64,000 bases of DNA, from contig ML677351.1 in the NCBI GenBank assembly GCA_007922305.1, positions 9,329,558 through 9,393,557 of the forward strand, given 5' to 3'. A program made the position numbers and the translations under genes. The DNA is from Dermatemys mawii (lineage: Eukaryota; Chordata; Testudines; Dermatemydidae). Positions 1 to 12,470 of the stretch are shown here, one piece after another (the stretch's first letter is position 1; each line of letters opens with the position of its first letter). The notes under the pieces are model-generated. The model did no database searches and had not been told where the DNA came from. It was given only the letters and a program-made list of their open reading frames with translations.

Positions 1-1090
1 GAAATAAATTGGCTCTGTCTGCTACCTCTAAAGAGCAGAGGATTGTTAGTAACTTGGAGGACATCCATAGAGAAAACTCTTTGGAGTAAATAAACTGGCC
101 ACTGGTTGTCACTGTTGCCACATAAAACCATAGCTGCGGATGCACGCTTTCAAAAGTGGCCCTTAAACACCAAAATTTAGAAAACAAAATTTATTAACTC
201 TGCATATAATATTTAGGAGAGACAGATTAGGAGTTTTTAGATTGTCTCATCACATGATCTGATATAAGCAGTCACTGAATTCCAGTAGTTTTGCAAACTG
301 TATGAGGGTGCTAAATAAATAGAGTGGGTTGTCAAAGACATATGATTATAGTCAAACAAAAATATTCTATTTAAGATTAGCAGGATGAGAGATCAAGGGG
401 ATTATGAACCCTACATCCTGCAATATTCTGATGCAATTCTTTTCATGCTATTAGAGTTGCAGGGGGGACATGATATTGAAGGAATTCCATAACCATCTCT
501 GAAAATCAGAAAAAGGGAGAGAGAGAGAGAAAGAGCATGTCAGGAGCCAAAAAATCAACTTGACATTTTCAGTCATGGACTCTTACTTTGCCAGAGAGGG
601 AAAGGATTTTAATGAAGTATGTTAAAAAGGCAGATTGGAATGAATATACGTGAGACGAGAAACTAGGTTTTGAAGGTCAAAGAATGTTGGAATTTCTTTT
701 TGCAAAGGTGTTCTTGAAAATATGATTACAATATTCCATCAGAGGGAAAACACATACAATAACATCCAGTTAAGTATCCTCCTGATAAGTGTCACACTTG
801 CTTAACTGGAAGGACTACTAAGGCACGCACTCAGTGCACAATATTTCAGTGACTAATTAATGGATAAGTGACACATCATATCTACTTAACTGGTACTTCC
901 AGTGTTGCCCAGTAGTGTTTGCTTCCATACTTTTTCACTGTACAGTTATTTCCTCAGTTCAAATTGCTTGAATATCTCCCCCACACAATATATTCCTAAT
1001 AATCACTTGATTGACCCAATTATTTCTGTTTCCACTGAAAATGCCAACAAACTGAATTCCACTATAGCAGAAATTGGCATTTTGGCACAC
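1..1090. other. AT-rich sequence without recognised gene
   Basis: No supportable exon or RNA gene was seen. There is a short GA-rich run near 515-535. A small perfect inverted repeat (CCAGTTAAG at 766-774, CTTAACTGG at 801-809) lies in the right half, and the CTTAACTGG motif recurs at 885-893. The 67-codon frame at 902-1105 has no recognisable family. Confidence 0.6.
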
Positions 1091-1346
1091 AGGACCGCAG
1101 AGTAAGCACCCTTAGTGGGCTCCGCCACTTTGTTTACCTGGCAGTTCACCAGTCGAGGCTCCCACTGGCCACAATTCGCCATCCCAGTCCAATGGGGGCT
1201 GCGGGAAGCAGTGTAGTGCTGGCCACCACTTCCCGCAGCCCCCATTGGACCGGGACAGCGAACCGCAGCCAGTGGGAGCCGCGATCCGTGAACCACCAGG
1301 TAAACGAAGCGGCGGGGTTCGCTAAGGGTGCTTACTCTGAGGTCCT
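1091..1346. mobile_element. Palindromic hAT-like nonautonomous element
   Basis: The outer arms 1091-1117 and 1320-1346 are near-perfect inverted complements (AGGACC..GTAAGCACCC against GGGTGCTTACTCTGAGGTCCT). The GC-rich centre is a second palindrome, with CAATGGGGGCTGCGGGAAG matching the reverse complement of CTTCCCGCAGCCCCCATTG around a short spacer near 1211-1225. The same kind of core (an AGCGAACTGCAGCCA-type motif next to CCAATRGGAGCTG) occurs in the element at 53132-53381. This fits a short nonautonomous DNA transposon of a turtle hAT family. No convincing 8 bp target duplication was found, so the family assignment is an inference. The frames on both strands here are products of the palindrome. 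Confidence 0.7.
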
Positions 1347-4300
1347 GCATGCCAGCGTTGTCGATCCCTGCACTATAGAGACATTCTCATATTACTTACA
1401 CTGAAACATGCTTTCTACGAGCTCAAAAGGTATGAAATAAAAATGAAAAATAAAAATACACCAGACACAGTAGGTGATAGAATCACAAATGTTGCTGGGG
1501 AATTAATGGGTCAAAAGACCACAGACATTTCATTTAATCACACACACAGTTCTGCCCTAAAACAAAATCTCATCTATAGTTTATCACAACAATGTAGCTT
1601 CCTCAATAATCCAATGGCAAAGGGATATGAATTAATGGCTCATTAGAAATCCTTGTTTTCTAAAATGTGGAATTTTTCCTCTTCTTGTAAGAGAGAGAGA
1701 TTCATAGTATTATCCAGAGCCACACACAATACAGTGATTTTCTGCACATATTTCTATACAATGCCCCATACACCTGATCTTAAATACTGTACCTCTGTTA
1801 CTCTAGTCCTAATTAACTCACCTGTATGTTGCCAGTTGCTCTCAATTGTGGGATGGTTTTGTGAGCATCCAATGAGTTCTATAGTGAACGCCTACATTTT
1901 CTTGTAACATAAGCCAAAATTTCAGTCTTCATTCTCAAACTGCTATGATACCTATTCCTTGGAATCTACTTATTGGGTTTTTAATAACTACCTTCATTTC
2001 AGCTGTAAATTCAGTAATAGGGTAAACATTTAGTTGAGTTGTGGAAATATGTTTTAAAGTTCTGTGTACATATGTGAATTTCAGATAATTCATAATTTTT
2101 CATTTCATTATATTCACTTACTTTCCCCTTCCAAAACAGAAGCTGTGGGTTTCTAAAATATGTTCTATTCTATACAAAACATTTCAAGTCAGAAAAGAGT
2201 AACTTCTATGCCAACTGTTCTATTTTAACACTTTTAGAAAGAAATGACAACAAGATAAGATAAATCACCTTTCATCTGTATAGCAGAATGGAAAGTCAGT
2301 AAGGTATTCATGAGCCATATAAGATAATTTGCCCTACAATTGAGTACTTCCTTCTGCAGCATATGCATGGTTCCCCATAAAACTAATGGGATCCATGCAC
2401 ATACATCTGCAGGCAGAATTTAGCTCTCTATATCTCTCCATTTCCAAAGCAGAGAGCTCAGTATATGAAAGAAGTGATACTGAAGTAAAAACTTAAGTAC
2501 ACGAATTCTCATTTAGAGATCAGAATGACTCAGTTTAGTCACTCCTAGGAACTGTTAGTAGAGAGTTTGCTCATACCACTTGCCATAAAATGCTGTATAT
2601 TTTAAATTTGAATTTCCCTTCTCACCTGCTAGCTAATATGTGAACTTCTTGGCATACAATTTTAAATGGATGTTATAGGCTACATCATTACATCAGAGTC
2701 TCCTAATGATGTTTGTAAGTAGAGCTCACTAGGGGGAAAAAAAAAAGTTTTCCTTCTTCCCTGCCAGAAATTTCAACCTTTTTGGCAAAAAATTGGAAAG
2801 CAACCTTTTTTGGCTGAAAATGAACATTTGGATTAAGAAACATTTTTGCTTTGATTCATAGGCGTTGTAATACAAGTGTCTCATCCTTTGTTGTCTTCTG
2901 TGGGCCACGCTCCCTGGTCAAACAACATCTCCTCTGATGAGTTATTGTCACGTCCTTGCTGAGCTACTGTAGTGCATCCTCGGAATCCCTGAGCATCAGA
3001 GGGGGTCCAAGTTTTTATTAAGGTGGCCCCACAGCAGTGACAAACCCAGCCCAAATAGCTCCCCAAGGCTCTGATGCAACAAAACCAAATGAGCCAGATT
3101 TGCAAATTAAATCCAAGCCAGTTTTTCAGAGTCATCCCACTTCCAGTAGCGAAATAATCAGGTGCCGCAGAATCTAGTTAGACTCAAGACTTAAATAAAG
3201 GCTGGGCTACTTTCAAGAGAAACAAAAGGATTTTGCCACCTAGAAGACAGAAGAGGAAGTTCTAGAGACAGAACAATTCTGCTCATGTTTGTTTATATAG
3301 AATATAGATACACTTCTGTTTTGTTGGTGTTTAAGCATTTAAGTGATGGGAAGAGAATGTTGCTAGAGACTATGATGGGAGATTGGGTTCTTGTGTCCAT
3401 CTCTCTACATGTCAGTTGAAGAAGAGCACATTGAAAAGTAAACCTGAAACTCCAGTGAGTGTCTTGTCTTAGCCTGGGCCTCCTTGACATTTTTGTCCAG
3501 GTGCACAGCTCCTAGCCCTGTCCGTCTTTGCTAATGAGTTTTAGAAACTGATTGCCTCCTAGTTTCATTTGTATAGTCTTAGTCTCAATTAAAAGATAGA
3601 GAATAAAAGCGTATGCTCAATTCAGCAAAGCAGTGAAGTATGTTCTTAAATATTAGTGAAAACAATGGGTAACTTTTGCTGAAACATGGCCACAGTCAGG
3701 TAGCTGATGTAAAAAGTCTGTCATGCTCCAACTTTGGGCTAAATCCAAATAGAGTGTATTTAAGACATCTCTATAAGGACATTCTGGATTTTACCATACT
3801 CGAGTCTAATTGAGAAAAGGCAGATAAAGACTAATCTATGTCCAACTCAGGATAAGACTGCATTGCCAGATCCTCAGGTGGTATAACTATTGATACTGGT
3901 TTCCCCAGCTGAGGATCTGGCCTTGTATTCCTCCTTGGCTCTTCAGACAGAATATGTTGACAAAGTCAGAATGCCATAACTCCAAACAGCTGCATGCTCT
4001 GCACCTGCTTCTTCATCTCACATGACAACATGCCCGGAGGGTCCACCACAGATCCACAATGAATCTCTTCCCTGCAGTAAGTGGCCAGTTGTCAACTCCA
4101 TACCATGAAACAAGCTGCTCATTGACATATTGATACATTAGAACTCCCATCAAACAAAGGACTTGTTCTCTAAGGACACTTCTTCTGTCTTGCCCTGAAT
4201 CCAATAGATAAGAATTACACTACATGAAAAGTGGGGAGGAAGAGGAGACACTCACTCTTAAGCAGTCAAAGTAATGCATTGCCCTTCTTTCTCCTCGTGT

Positions 4301-4990
4301 TTCAATCCCAAACCCAAATGCTGTTTCAAAAAATTTTGGTCACTATGAAGCATGTTAGCTATTCTTTTGCATCTCTATTACAATACTTCATTTCTCTAGT
4401 TATGAAGCATAAAGTAATGGGATTAGCAGCACCAAAAGCAGGGCCTGTGCTCATCCCAGTGCTGCCAACCAGGCAGATCCAAAACAAAGCCTTTTACCTA
4501 TTCTGGTAGCTATTTACTGCTTAGAGGCATTTGACCTGAAGTGAGATTATGTTTCAGTTTATTGAGTGGTATCTAGAAAACCCAGTCAGCAGAAGCTGAG
4601 CAGCCAAATGTGAGTGAAGAATATAGTACAGGGTAATGGAGAATAAAGCGGAAGCAGGTCCAGGGCAAAGCAAAGCGCACACAGGACAGCAGAAATTATT
4701 TCCTGAAAAGGACTAGTCAGTCAAGCCAGCAATTAAAAGGAGAAACCAATTTCCAGTTATTAAGGAGAGAAACCAAAGTGATATTACTAGAGTCTGGGTT
4801 CATTATTTTCACAAAGATTTTTATCAGAGTGGTACTGTATCTTATTGTTTAATTGTCCATATTAAGAATTTTCCCCCTAAATCTACAGATACCACAAATA
4901 AAAAGTTTCACTTCTACAGAGAGAGATCCCAGATTAGACACAGTTTAACTGGCAAAAAACTCATTCCAAGAGCTGTGAAAAGGAAATTAA
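1347..4990. other. Low-copy AT-rich stretch, no gene recognised
   Basis: No exon-like frame or RNA gene was found. 2340-2420 contains an imperfect inverted repeat (CTGCAGCATATGCATGG and CCATGCACATACATCTGCAG). 2715-2880 is rich in A and T runs and resembles a decayed repeat. The short frames at 2881-3135 and 4231-4509 resemble no known protein. Confidence 0.55.
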
Positions 4991-5127
4991 GGATAAATTT
5001 TACAAAAATGTCTAAGTGATTTATGAGCCAAAGTCTTATTTTCAAAGTGACTTAGCCACTTAGGAGCCAAGTCTTGTGGGTTTCCAACTGTCTAAATCAT
5101 TTTGGAAAATGAGATTTTTGAAAATTG
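4991..5127. repeat. Decayed palindromic TTAGGAGCC-type repeat
   Basis: The block alternates phrases such as TTTTCAAAGTGACTTAG, CACTTAGGAGCC and TTTGGAAAATGAGATTTTTG. These belong to a dispersed palindromic repeat built on TTAGGCTCCTAA and AAAATGGGA words. Weaker relatives occur near 7915-7985, 30360-30435 and 51745-51920. The class is uncertain (palindromic DNA-transposon remnant or SINE-like). It has no coding potential. Confidence 0.5.
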
Positions 5128-6559
5128 TACTGTGTGTAACAGAAAAAGTTGTTTTTGTTTCTTGTTTTTTACATTACATGCTTTTTAAAAATAATTGTAA
5201 TGTTCTACTGAATATAGTGTCTGCCTTGGGAATTTCATTGCTAATGTATGTGATGTATTTGCCAAACATATGCCAAGAAAATAAATATTTAGAAATGTAC
5301 TTAATATCAGCAGGTGAATTGATCTCAGCTTGAGAAGTAGGACCAAATAGCAAATGAAGGATTGTGTGAGCAATAGCATAGCCACAGGATAAGGGTTGCC
5401 TATTACCAATTCAGTCCTAGTAACATATTAAAAAGCAACAATTTGCTACAATGGTGCCTTTTACATTATTCAAAACAACAGTACATGAACAACAAGAAAA
5501 AGTCAGCAACAAACCCCTAGTAAAAATCCAGTAAATTTTCACTCCCAACACATCCCAAGAGGTGAGATTTTCCCCACCAAAACAATCACCCTCAGTTAAG
5601 TCAGCCACTACTAATATTCTAACATTGACTATTCTCTAAGCCAAATTATGCACAAATGGTGAAGGCCCAGAGAAAAGATTGTTCCAATAAAGTGATTGTT
5701 GTACTATTATTTTCAACATACTTTTTGAGGAAAGTTTAGCACAAAACACACATTTCTCTCTCAGTGCTATCTGGGAGATAGCACTCCCAGAGAACTGCAG
5801 AGAAATCTGCAATTTCTCTCTGGTCCAAAATATCATTTTTGAGTAGACAAGAGAAGGTGAACAAGAAGAGTGCAGAAGAGAGAATTTGCCGTTTACCATA
5901 TCACCTTCATGAAAGGACACTGTTTCCCCCTTCCTATCTAGCCTCTACTCTGATTTATGATGCTTCACACCGCTCAGAACCAGATTTCCAGTATTCAGTT
6001 CCCATTTTTTCATTAGAAAATCTTTAATAATCATAGAACTCTGAAATAAGCACTCAGAACCAGACACGATCCACACCACTAATTTCAATGCAACCTCTAG
6101 CCATCAAGGTTGATATAGCAGTAGTTAAGGTTCTTCTCTGCTCTGCAGAATTGCAAGTAACTGCTGGGAAGTGAGGTCCTTACATATTTTTTTTTTAATT
6201 CTCCCAAGTTCACAAAATATTTTGCTTCCATTCAAAAGAGTTTTAGGGTCACAATGTCGCAAGACTTACACCAGACACAAACTACAATATCTGTGTTCAT
6301 CTGGGCAAGTTGTATTCAAAACAAGAGAAAGTCTGTGTCACAAACATACAGCTAAGGGTTGCCAAAAATCCCTCATTTACCTGTAAGGGGCTAAGAAGCT
6401 CAGATAACCTAGTTGGCATCTGACCAGAAGGACAAATAGGGAAAGAAGATACTTTCAAATCTTGGAGGTGGCGGGGGGTAAGATTTTGTTTGGGTTCTTT
6501 GTTGTGTTCTCTCTGGGACAGAGAGGGACCAGAGCATGAAAAACTCTCCCAAAACCCTA
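5128..6559. other. Low-copy stretch, no gene recognised
   Basis: Several short frames on both strands (for example 5185-5409 and 5636-5920) show no recognised domain. No splice-flanked conserved peptide is evident and no interspersed repeat was recognised by eye. Confidence 0.5.
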
Positions 6560-7825
6560 CCTGAAACAAGCATCTAGGATTACAAAAATTGTAAGTTAAG
6601 CAAGGAAAGGTGTTAGATTCTCTTTTGTTTTACCTTGTGAATTTTCCATATGTTAAGAAGGAGTTGTATTCCTGTTTTGTGTAACTTGGGAGTTGAGCCT
6701 AGAGGGGAATCCTCTGTGTTTTAATCTTTATTTGCCCTTTAAAGTTCTTTTCCATCCTGATTTTACTTTTTACTTTTTTTAAATAAAATTCTTCTTTTAA
6801 GAATCTGATTGATTTGCAGTGTCCTAAAGACCCAGAGGATTGATCTGTGCTCACTTTGTAACCACTTGGTTAGCATATTATTCTCAAGTCTCCCCAGGAA
6901 ACGGTGTGAATGGGCTGAGGAGGATATTTTGGGTGACATAGGGCTTCACATGGCCCCTCCTTGAATGTTTGTTTAAATCACTTAGGGTATGGTTACACTT
7001 ACAGGATTATAGCGCTATTGGTTATAGCGGTTCCCTTATACAGCAATATGTATAGCGCTATTGTATGTCCACACTGAGACGCGCCAGCAGTATAGCATGG
7101 CCACATTTGCAGCACTTCAGGCGGCACTAAGAGCAGCGCATTAGGGCAGGTATCCCAGGCATTCAGCTGGGTGCAACGTGCTTTTCAAACGAGGGGGGTG
7201 AGGGGGGACGTGTTGTGTGTATGCGGAGGGAGAGAACCAGTGGTTTTTCCGTCCTTCTGAGAGCCTGTCAGCGAGCCTGTCAGCGCGTGTCCGTTCACAG
7301 GGGGCTTTGTTTTCACACAGGCTCCCTCCTTAAACATTTGCATTGCTTATCTGACGAGTTAAGAGAGAAACTCTAAAAAGGTACTTCCGCATTCCTCCAG
7401 CCAAGTTCAAAACAAAGGGAAGAGACGTCAATTGCTTTAAATGGCTCTAGGCATCTCAAGAGATCACTTGTAGCACAGAGGGTGTCCACATTCTTGCTGT
7501 AGCGCTACAGCAGCTGCACTACAGCCCTTATTCCCCATGCGGAGGTGGATTACCAGGAGCGCTATAACTCCGTGGTTATAGCGCTCTATGTGCCTTGCCA
7601 GTGTGGATGGGGAGGAGGTTACAGCGCTCCAGGGGGCTTTATAGCGCTATAAAGTGCCAGTGTAACCATGGCCTTAGTGGTGGCAGCAATACCATCCAAG
7701 GACAAGGAAAGGAATTTGGGGAAATTTTTAACCTAAGCTGGCAGAAATAAGCTTAGGAGGTCTTTCATGCAGGTCCCCACATCTGTACCCCAGAGTTCAG
7801 AGTGGAGAGGAAACCTTGACTAACA
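6560..7825 (+). mobile_element. LTR-type repeat, split by a nested element
   Basis: The left part (about 6560-6984) and right part (7677-about 7825) read as one repeat once 6985-7673 is removed. The left part carries a poly(A) signal (AATAAA, 6782-6787) followed by an R/U5-like tract, then AAATCACTTA. The right part resumes with GTGGTGGCAGC and ends near CCTTGAC at about 7820. The signal in + orientation suggests an LTR or LTR plus leader of an endogenous retrovirus-like element. The outer limits are approximate and no coding remnant was seen. Confidence 0.55.
6985..7673. mobile_element. PIF/Harbinger-like nonautonomous DNA transposon
   Basis: The termini are inverted: GGGTATGGTTACACT at the left, and the reverse complement of the right end reads GGCCATGGTTACACT. 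Both sides are flanked by TTA (6982-6984 and 7674-7676), the 3 bp target duplication typical of PIF/Harbinger elements. Subterminal regions are full of AGCGCTAT words in both orientations (for example near 7010-7060 and 7560-7650). There is no transposase frame, so the 689 bp element would depend on enzyme from elsewhere. It is nested in the LTR-type repeat around it and is therefore younger than that repeat. A 5 bp CTTAG duplication is an alternative reading of the junction. Confidence 0.75.
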
Positions 7826-8934
7826 GTCAAGAATTTTTTTTTAAAAAAAAATCATATTACTGTCTAGGATACACACAAACAAAAACATTAGCATATTAGC
7901 ATCAAGACAAATTTTTTCAAAAGTACTTAAGTTACTTTCAGTAGGACATACATAGGCTTTTTAGAAATTGGGACTTAGGCACATAGATCATTCAGTTAGC
8001 TAAGAGCTTATTAAAGATTTACCCTACATGCTTTGTATGCCTTTAATAACCTATTTTTAAGACATATCAAAGACACTCAGGTCTGATTTCAGAGACCCTG
8101 TTCTTCCCTGGGATATTTCAAGTGTCAGATTTTCAGACAAAAGTATATCTTATACAGCACATTTAATTATAAATGGATGATATTAGAATCCTTCTAAAGG
8201 GACCCACCTAACTCAGTTACTGAGCCATTGTCTGTTATGGATGATTTTTCCACTGATGATATCTGACTGTTGAATAATTAAATCAACTCAGAGGTAATAC
8301 GCCTTTCAAAACTGTATTCAAGTTCAGTATTTTCTTTCTGGTCCTTTAAGTTGCACCTTGAGAAAAGGAAATTCAGTACTTGTATATTTGCTGATATAGC
8401 TGCCAATAATTGTACTCCTGTAATTAAATAAAATTATCCATAATTTTAAAGTTATGAATCGGTTTAGTAATCAAACACATTCCAGGGAGGAGCTAGCCCT
8501 TGCAGCCAGAGAAGCAAGTCAGCAGCAGCACAAACAGAAGCAGCATTAGCAAAGATTGGACACTGACGTCGCCAGAGTTTTCTATAGTTTTCTCTCTGAA
8601 TACTTTCTCCCCTGTGCTGAATGCCTGTTTACTCCAACCCTTTCTCTGCCCCCTTCCTTATAATCTCTTTATTTCAATCTCAGTCCATCTGCTCCCTCCA
8701 TGCTCTCCTTCCCTCCCTCCCTTTTCTCTCTCACTCCACCACTTCTATGGCTCCTCTTTGTTTTTCCAGTTAGCTAATCCCTCCACAACAAAAACCCACC
8801 CCAGAACTATTAACAAAAAGCACCAAACCCCCAATCCTGCGGCAGGGTGGGGGTAGGGAGGACTGTGCAACTAAATGTTTGTAAACACTCACTCTGTTCA
8901 CTCTGCTTCTGTGTTATTTTCCTTCTGCCTCCCC
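7826..8934. other. Low-copy stretch with a C/T-rich segment
   Basis: No gene was recognised. 8600-8770 is strongly pyrimidine-rich and produces a long but uninformative serine/leucine/proline frame at 8500-8856. 7915-7985 contains weak TTAGGCAC-type palindromic repeat words. Confidence 0.5.
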
Positions 8935-9072
8935 TTTGTCTTGACTATTTAGATTATAAACTCTTTGGGGAGAGATTGTCTCACTGTCGGATGCCTAACA
9001 CTATAGGGCCCCATTCTCACTTGATTGCTAGACACTACCATACAACCTATTAACAACAATAATTTATAGTAT
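8935..9072 (+). repeat. SINE 3' tail fragment
   Basis: The phrase ATTATAAACTCTTTGGGG, then a GCCTAACAC motif, GGGCCCCATTCTCA, CTAGACACTACC and an AT-rich end match the order of the common 3' tail of reptilian MIR/tRNA-type SINEs. A fuller copy with the same tail lies at 11170-11410. The head with A and B boxes is missing here. Confidence 0.6.
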
Positions 9073-9352
9073 TACACAGGTCTGAAGTTATCATTGTGAA
9101 GAAAGATTAATATGCTAGCTAAAGAGATAATGAAGCCTAACCTAAATATCTCAGATATACTGCTTGTTGAGATATATGAATCTTTATTCAAAAGGATAGG
9201 CTGACTTTTAGTAGCACTCCTTTCAGGATGAAAAGAGTAAATTATTACTCTGCAAACATTAGTGAATATCGGTGAATTAGTCTAACCTTCCATTTTATTA
9301 CCTAACTTTCAATCTACACCAATCTCTGGCTACCACAGGAGCGTTCATGCAG

Positions 9353-10690
9353 TGTGATGGGTTCCTCTCAGGGTGCCACCTGGAACTGGGGTACCACTGA
9401 ACCACCTGACCCACTAACCTGGGCTCTCTTTTACACTGTACTGCTGTGACAAGCTACAAAGCCGTCCAGCCTGCACTTTCACCAGTACACATACAGGCAG
9501 GCACAGCCCTAGTTGCAGTTACAAGCAGGCTCTCTGCTCAGCTCCTGCACTGGAAAGCTACTCCCAGCTACTTAACCACCCCCACACCCAGAGTATAAAC
9601 CCATAATTATACCGTCTTGTGGTGAACAGGGAACTGTACAGAGTAAGCCCATAAAATTCATCCCTCCCTCAAGGTGGAGAGGAATATGCAACAGCCTTTC
9701 GCTCCCAAGGAATGATTCCCACACACTGGTTTATAGTAGTTAAAGTGATTATAAGTGACAACAAACAGATCAAAGTAGATTATCTAGCACACAAACAAAA
9801 AAGGCAAACTAAGCTTAGTATACTAAATAGGTTGGATATGAATAGCAGATTCTCACCTTAAGAGATGATATAAACAGGCTGCAAATTCTTAAGGGACAAG
9901 GTGCACTTGCTTACAGCTTAGAATCCCCAGGGGTTCCATTCATCCTTTAGCCTGGATCCAGCACTTCCCCCAGTTCAGTCTTTGTTCCTCAGGTGTTTCC
10001 AGGAGTTTTCTTATACGAGGAGTGAAGAACAAGGAGATAATGTCACTCCCTGCCTTATACAGATTTTGCATATGGCAGGAACCCTTTGTTCCAAGGTTGA
10101 CATCCCAAGATGGAGTCTAGAGATATGTGGTCACATCTCATGTCTTTGTAGAATCACAGCAGCCATTACTCTGACTCATACCTGTGGTGCCTCCTGTTGG
10201 CTATCTGGGAACTAGCTCTTGCAACTTGAGCGCTCTCTGCAGGCCCGTGTCTCACTGTTCACTGGCCACGTGTCCCTCCCAGACTCCAGTGCCCTTTGCA
10301 GCTGGGGTGCCGCTCCCTGGCAATATTCCCACACACTGCCTCTGAGTCTCCCCTCCCTGGGAAACCCCCAACCCTCTAATTCCCACCTTTCCTCAGTCTA
10401 GGGCTATTTCCAGTCATCATCAAGCCCCCATACCATGTGGCAGACTGCAGTGTAACAGCCAATCATCATAGGCAAGGGAGTTTAGACCGGCTGCCTTTCC
10501 CTGCAGCCCAGTACCTTTTCAGGCCTTCCTATCAGGCCTGCAGCCTGGGGAGTTGCTAAGGTGGAGCTCCCCAGCTCCCTTGCCTATTCCCCCAGCGCTG
10601 TTCCACTTCAGGTACCCTGTCCCGCAGGCAGCCAGGCCCTGGTCCCTCCCAGCCTGGAGAGAGACTGCCTAGCTCCTGCTTCTCACACAA
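9353..10690 (-). mobile_element. Antisense LTR-type repeat
   Basis: The block begins with TGTGATGGGTTCCTCTCAGG and runs through a GC-richer region that I recognise as a common turtle LTR-type repeat read in antisense. It includes CTGGAACTGGGGTACCACTG, a GGATATGAATAGCAGATTC motif and CCAGTTCAGTCTTTGTTCC. The TGTGATG edge resembles the edges of the LTR at 47712-48285. The right border is unclear and no target duplication was found. Frames inside it, such as 9982-10215, are not genes. Confidence 0.55.
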
Positions 10691-11169
10691 AAGAAAAAAA
10701 AAATCAGTCCACTTGAATCCACATATTTTGATGAAAAGTTTCACCTGGAAAATTTCACTCTGCTCTAGTCAATATTTCTTATAGCAGTATTTACTCAAAG
10801 TCAGTGTTCCTTGTTAACCTTGTAATATCTTCTTGACACTTTCAGGGAAAACCTATGAGTTACATCACTAGTATTGCGGACTGACTTTGCATATAGTATC
10901 GTAACTGATATATCAGAGTGTCTCTCCTTCACAACTAAATATTTTAATCACCATGGCCGTTTTTAGGGGCTAAGAAGAGAATGAAAAGAATATAAACAGA
11001 ATTATAATTGAGTATCAGGGTCCTTTTGCTAAGTTCATATTTTTAAATAGTTGTGAAGTATGTTTATTCATCTTTTACATATATATTCAAGTGTAATAGT
11101 AATATTTATCTTCAAACATTTGAAATAAAATTTTATTGAATTATTGGCATTGTTGCCCAGGGATAGGAC
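10691..11169. other. AT-rich sequence, nothing recognised
   Basis: No gene or repeat family was recognised. A short A-run follows 10685. Confidence 0.5.
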
Positions 11170-11410
11170 ACAAGGTAAACTTGGACACAGTTATATTCCC
11201 AGCTCAGCCACTAACCCACTATGTGATGTTAGTCAAATCACTTCACTTTCTGTGCTTCTGATTCCCTTCCCACTCTGACTGCCTTGTTCATTCAGTTTGT
11301 AACATCTTTGGGGCAGACACAGTCTCTTCCTATGTGTTTAGATGGTGCCTAACACAAGGGGGCTGTGATCTGCTGGAGCTTCTAGATATAATGCCATAAT
11401 AATTTAAAAA
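11170..11410 (+). repeat. MIR-like / tRNA-derived SINE copy
   Basis: The body reads CCCAGCTCAGCCACTAACCC, then ATGTGATGTTAGTCAAATCA and CACTTTCTGTGCTTC, matching the CORE/MIR body order (ordinary words, loss-of-CpG decay). The tail TTGTAACATCTTTGGGGCAG, GTGCCTAACACAAGGGG and an AT-rich end follow. The tail is shared with 8935-9072. It is old and noncoding. Confidence 0.65.
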
Positions 11411-12351
11411 ACAAGAAGCCCTACAAATATGAAACTCCTTGTTACACATTCCTCAACAATATTCTGTGGTATAGCCCTTTAAAATTACGATTTGGGATGT
11501 TGGAATGAATCATGTTATTCTACTGAGATTAGCTGAGATTACCATATCTGTGTATCAATCAATGCAATTAACTACACAAATTGTTCCACTTACTATGGAG
11601 ACCTACAGCTACTAGATCAAATTATTTTTTATGGTGAAAATATTTTAAGTGTGACAAACATTGAAATAGCATAATTAATTTTAAACATTAAAATACTAGC
11701 AGCCAGTTTAAAAAAAGACTGCAAAGGAGCTACTGCAAATACTATAGTGATGCATTTTAATATTCATTGAAGACACATACCAAAAGCCAGAATGAGCTGG
11801 GGAAAAAGAAAAAAAAAATGTAACGTGACTATTTTGTAAGTTTCGACTTCTAGTTTTTTCACAAAAAGCACAAGCCAGTCTTAGTGGCAAGCTTCTGAAA
11901 ACTTGCACAGCTATGATAAGAAAGGATATTTCTCATAAATATTCATTAAAAATTACCTTTCCTGGATCATGAATTTTTCAAGCAGACACTGATTTGACCT
12001 CTACAAGGAACAAAAACCAGCCTATAGCATAGTGTCTCCTTTTACAGTCCCAAAAGTTTTTCCAGAAAAGCATCTACTTTGTACACTGCATAATGACTCA
12101 GGTCAGTTACCTCTGTGATCCAAGCGCTTGTGCATTAATATTAATTCAAATTACCATCTAAAGTGCAACTCATATTTCCCAGAAAAAATTATTGTAAGGC
12201 AGGACCAGGATTCACATTTTAAATAATTTTCTAAATTAACATGTCTGTCTCTCCACAATCTACTGATTTGAACCCAGACCCATTTTAATAAAGTTACTGG
12301 TTTTTTTAATGATTGCAGCATTTTCCTAACAAGATAGTAATAGGGCCTGCT
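11411..12351. other. AT-rich low-copy stretch
   Basis: No gene was recognised. The sequence immediately left of the next element contains its target duplication (TAGGGCCTGCT, 12341-12351). Confidence 0.5.
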
Positions 12352-12470
12352 AGAGTGACCAGACAGCAAGTATGAAAAATTGGGCAGGGGGTAGGGGTAG
12401 TAGGAGCCCATATTAAAAAAAAACTCAAATATCAAGACTGCCCCTATAAAATCGGGACATCTGGTCACCG
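12352..12470 (-). mobile_element. 119 bp terminal-inverted-repeat element, copy 1
   Basis: The ends are complementary: GTGACCAGACAGC at the left and ATCTGGTCACC at the right. The site is flanked by perfect direct repeats TAGGGCCTGCT (12341-12351 and 12471-12481). The body carries GGGCAGGGGGTAGG and CCTATAAAATCGGGACAT. It matches the reverse complement of the element at 12753-12872, so this is an inverted second copy. It is noncoding and short, and belongs to an abundant turtle MITE-like family of unclear superfamily. Confidence 0.8.
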
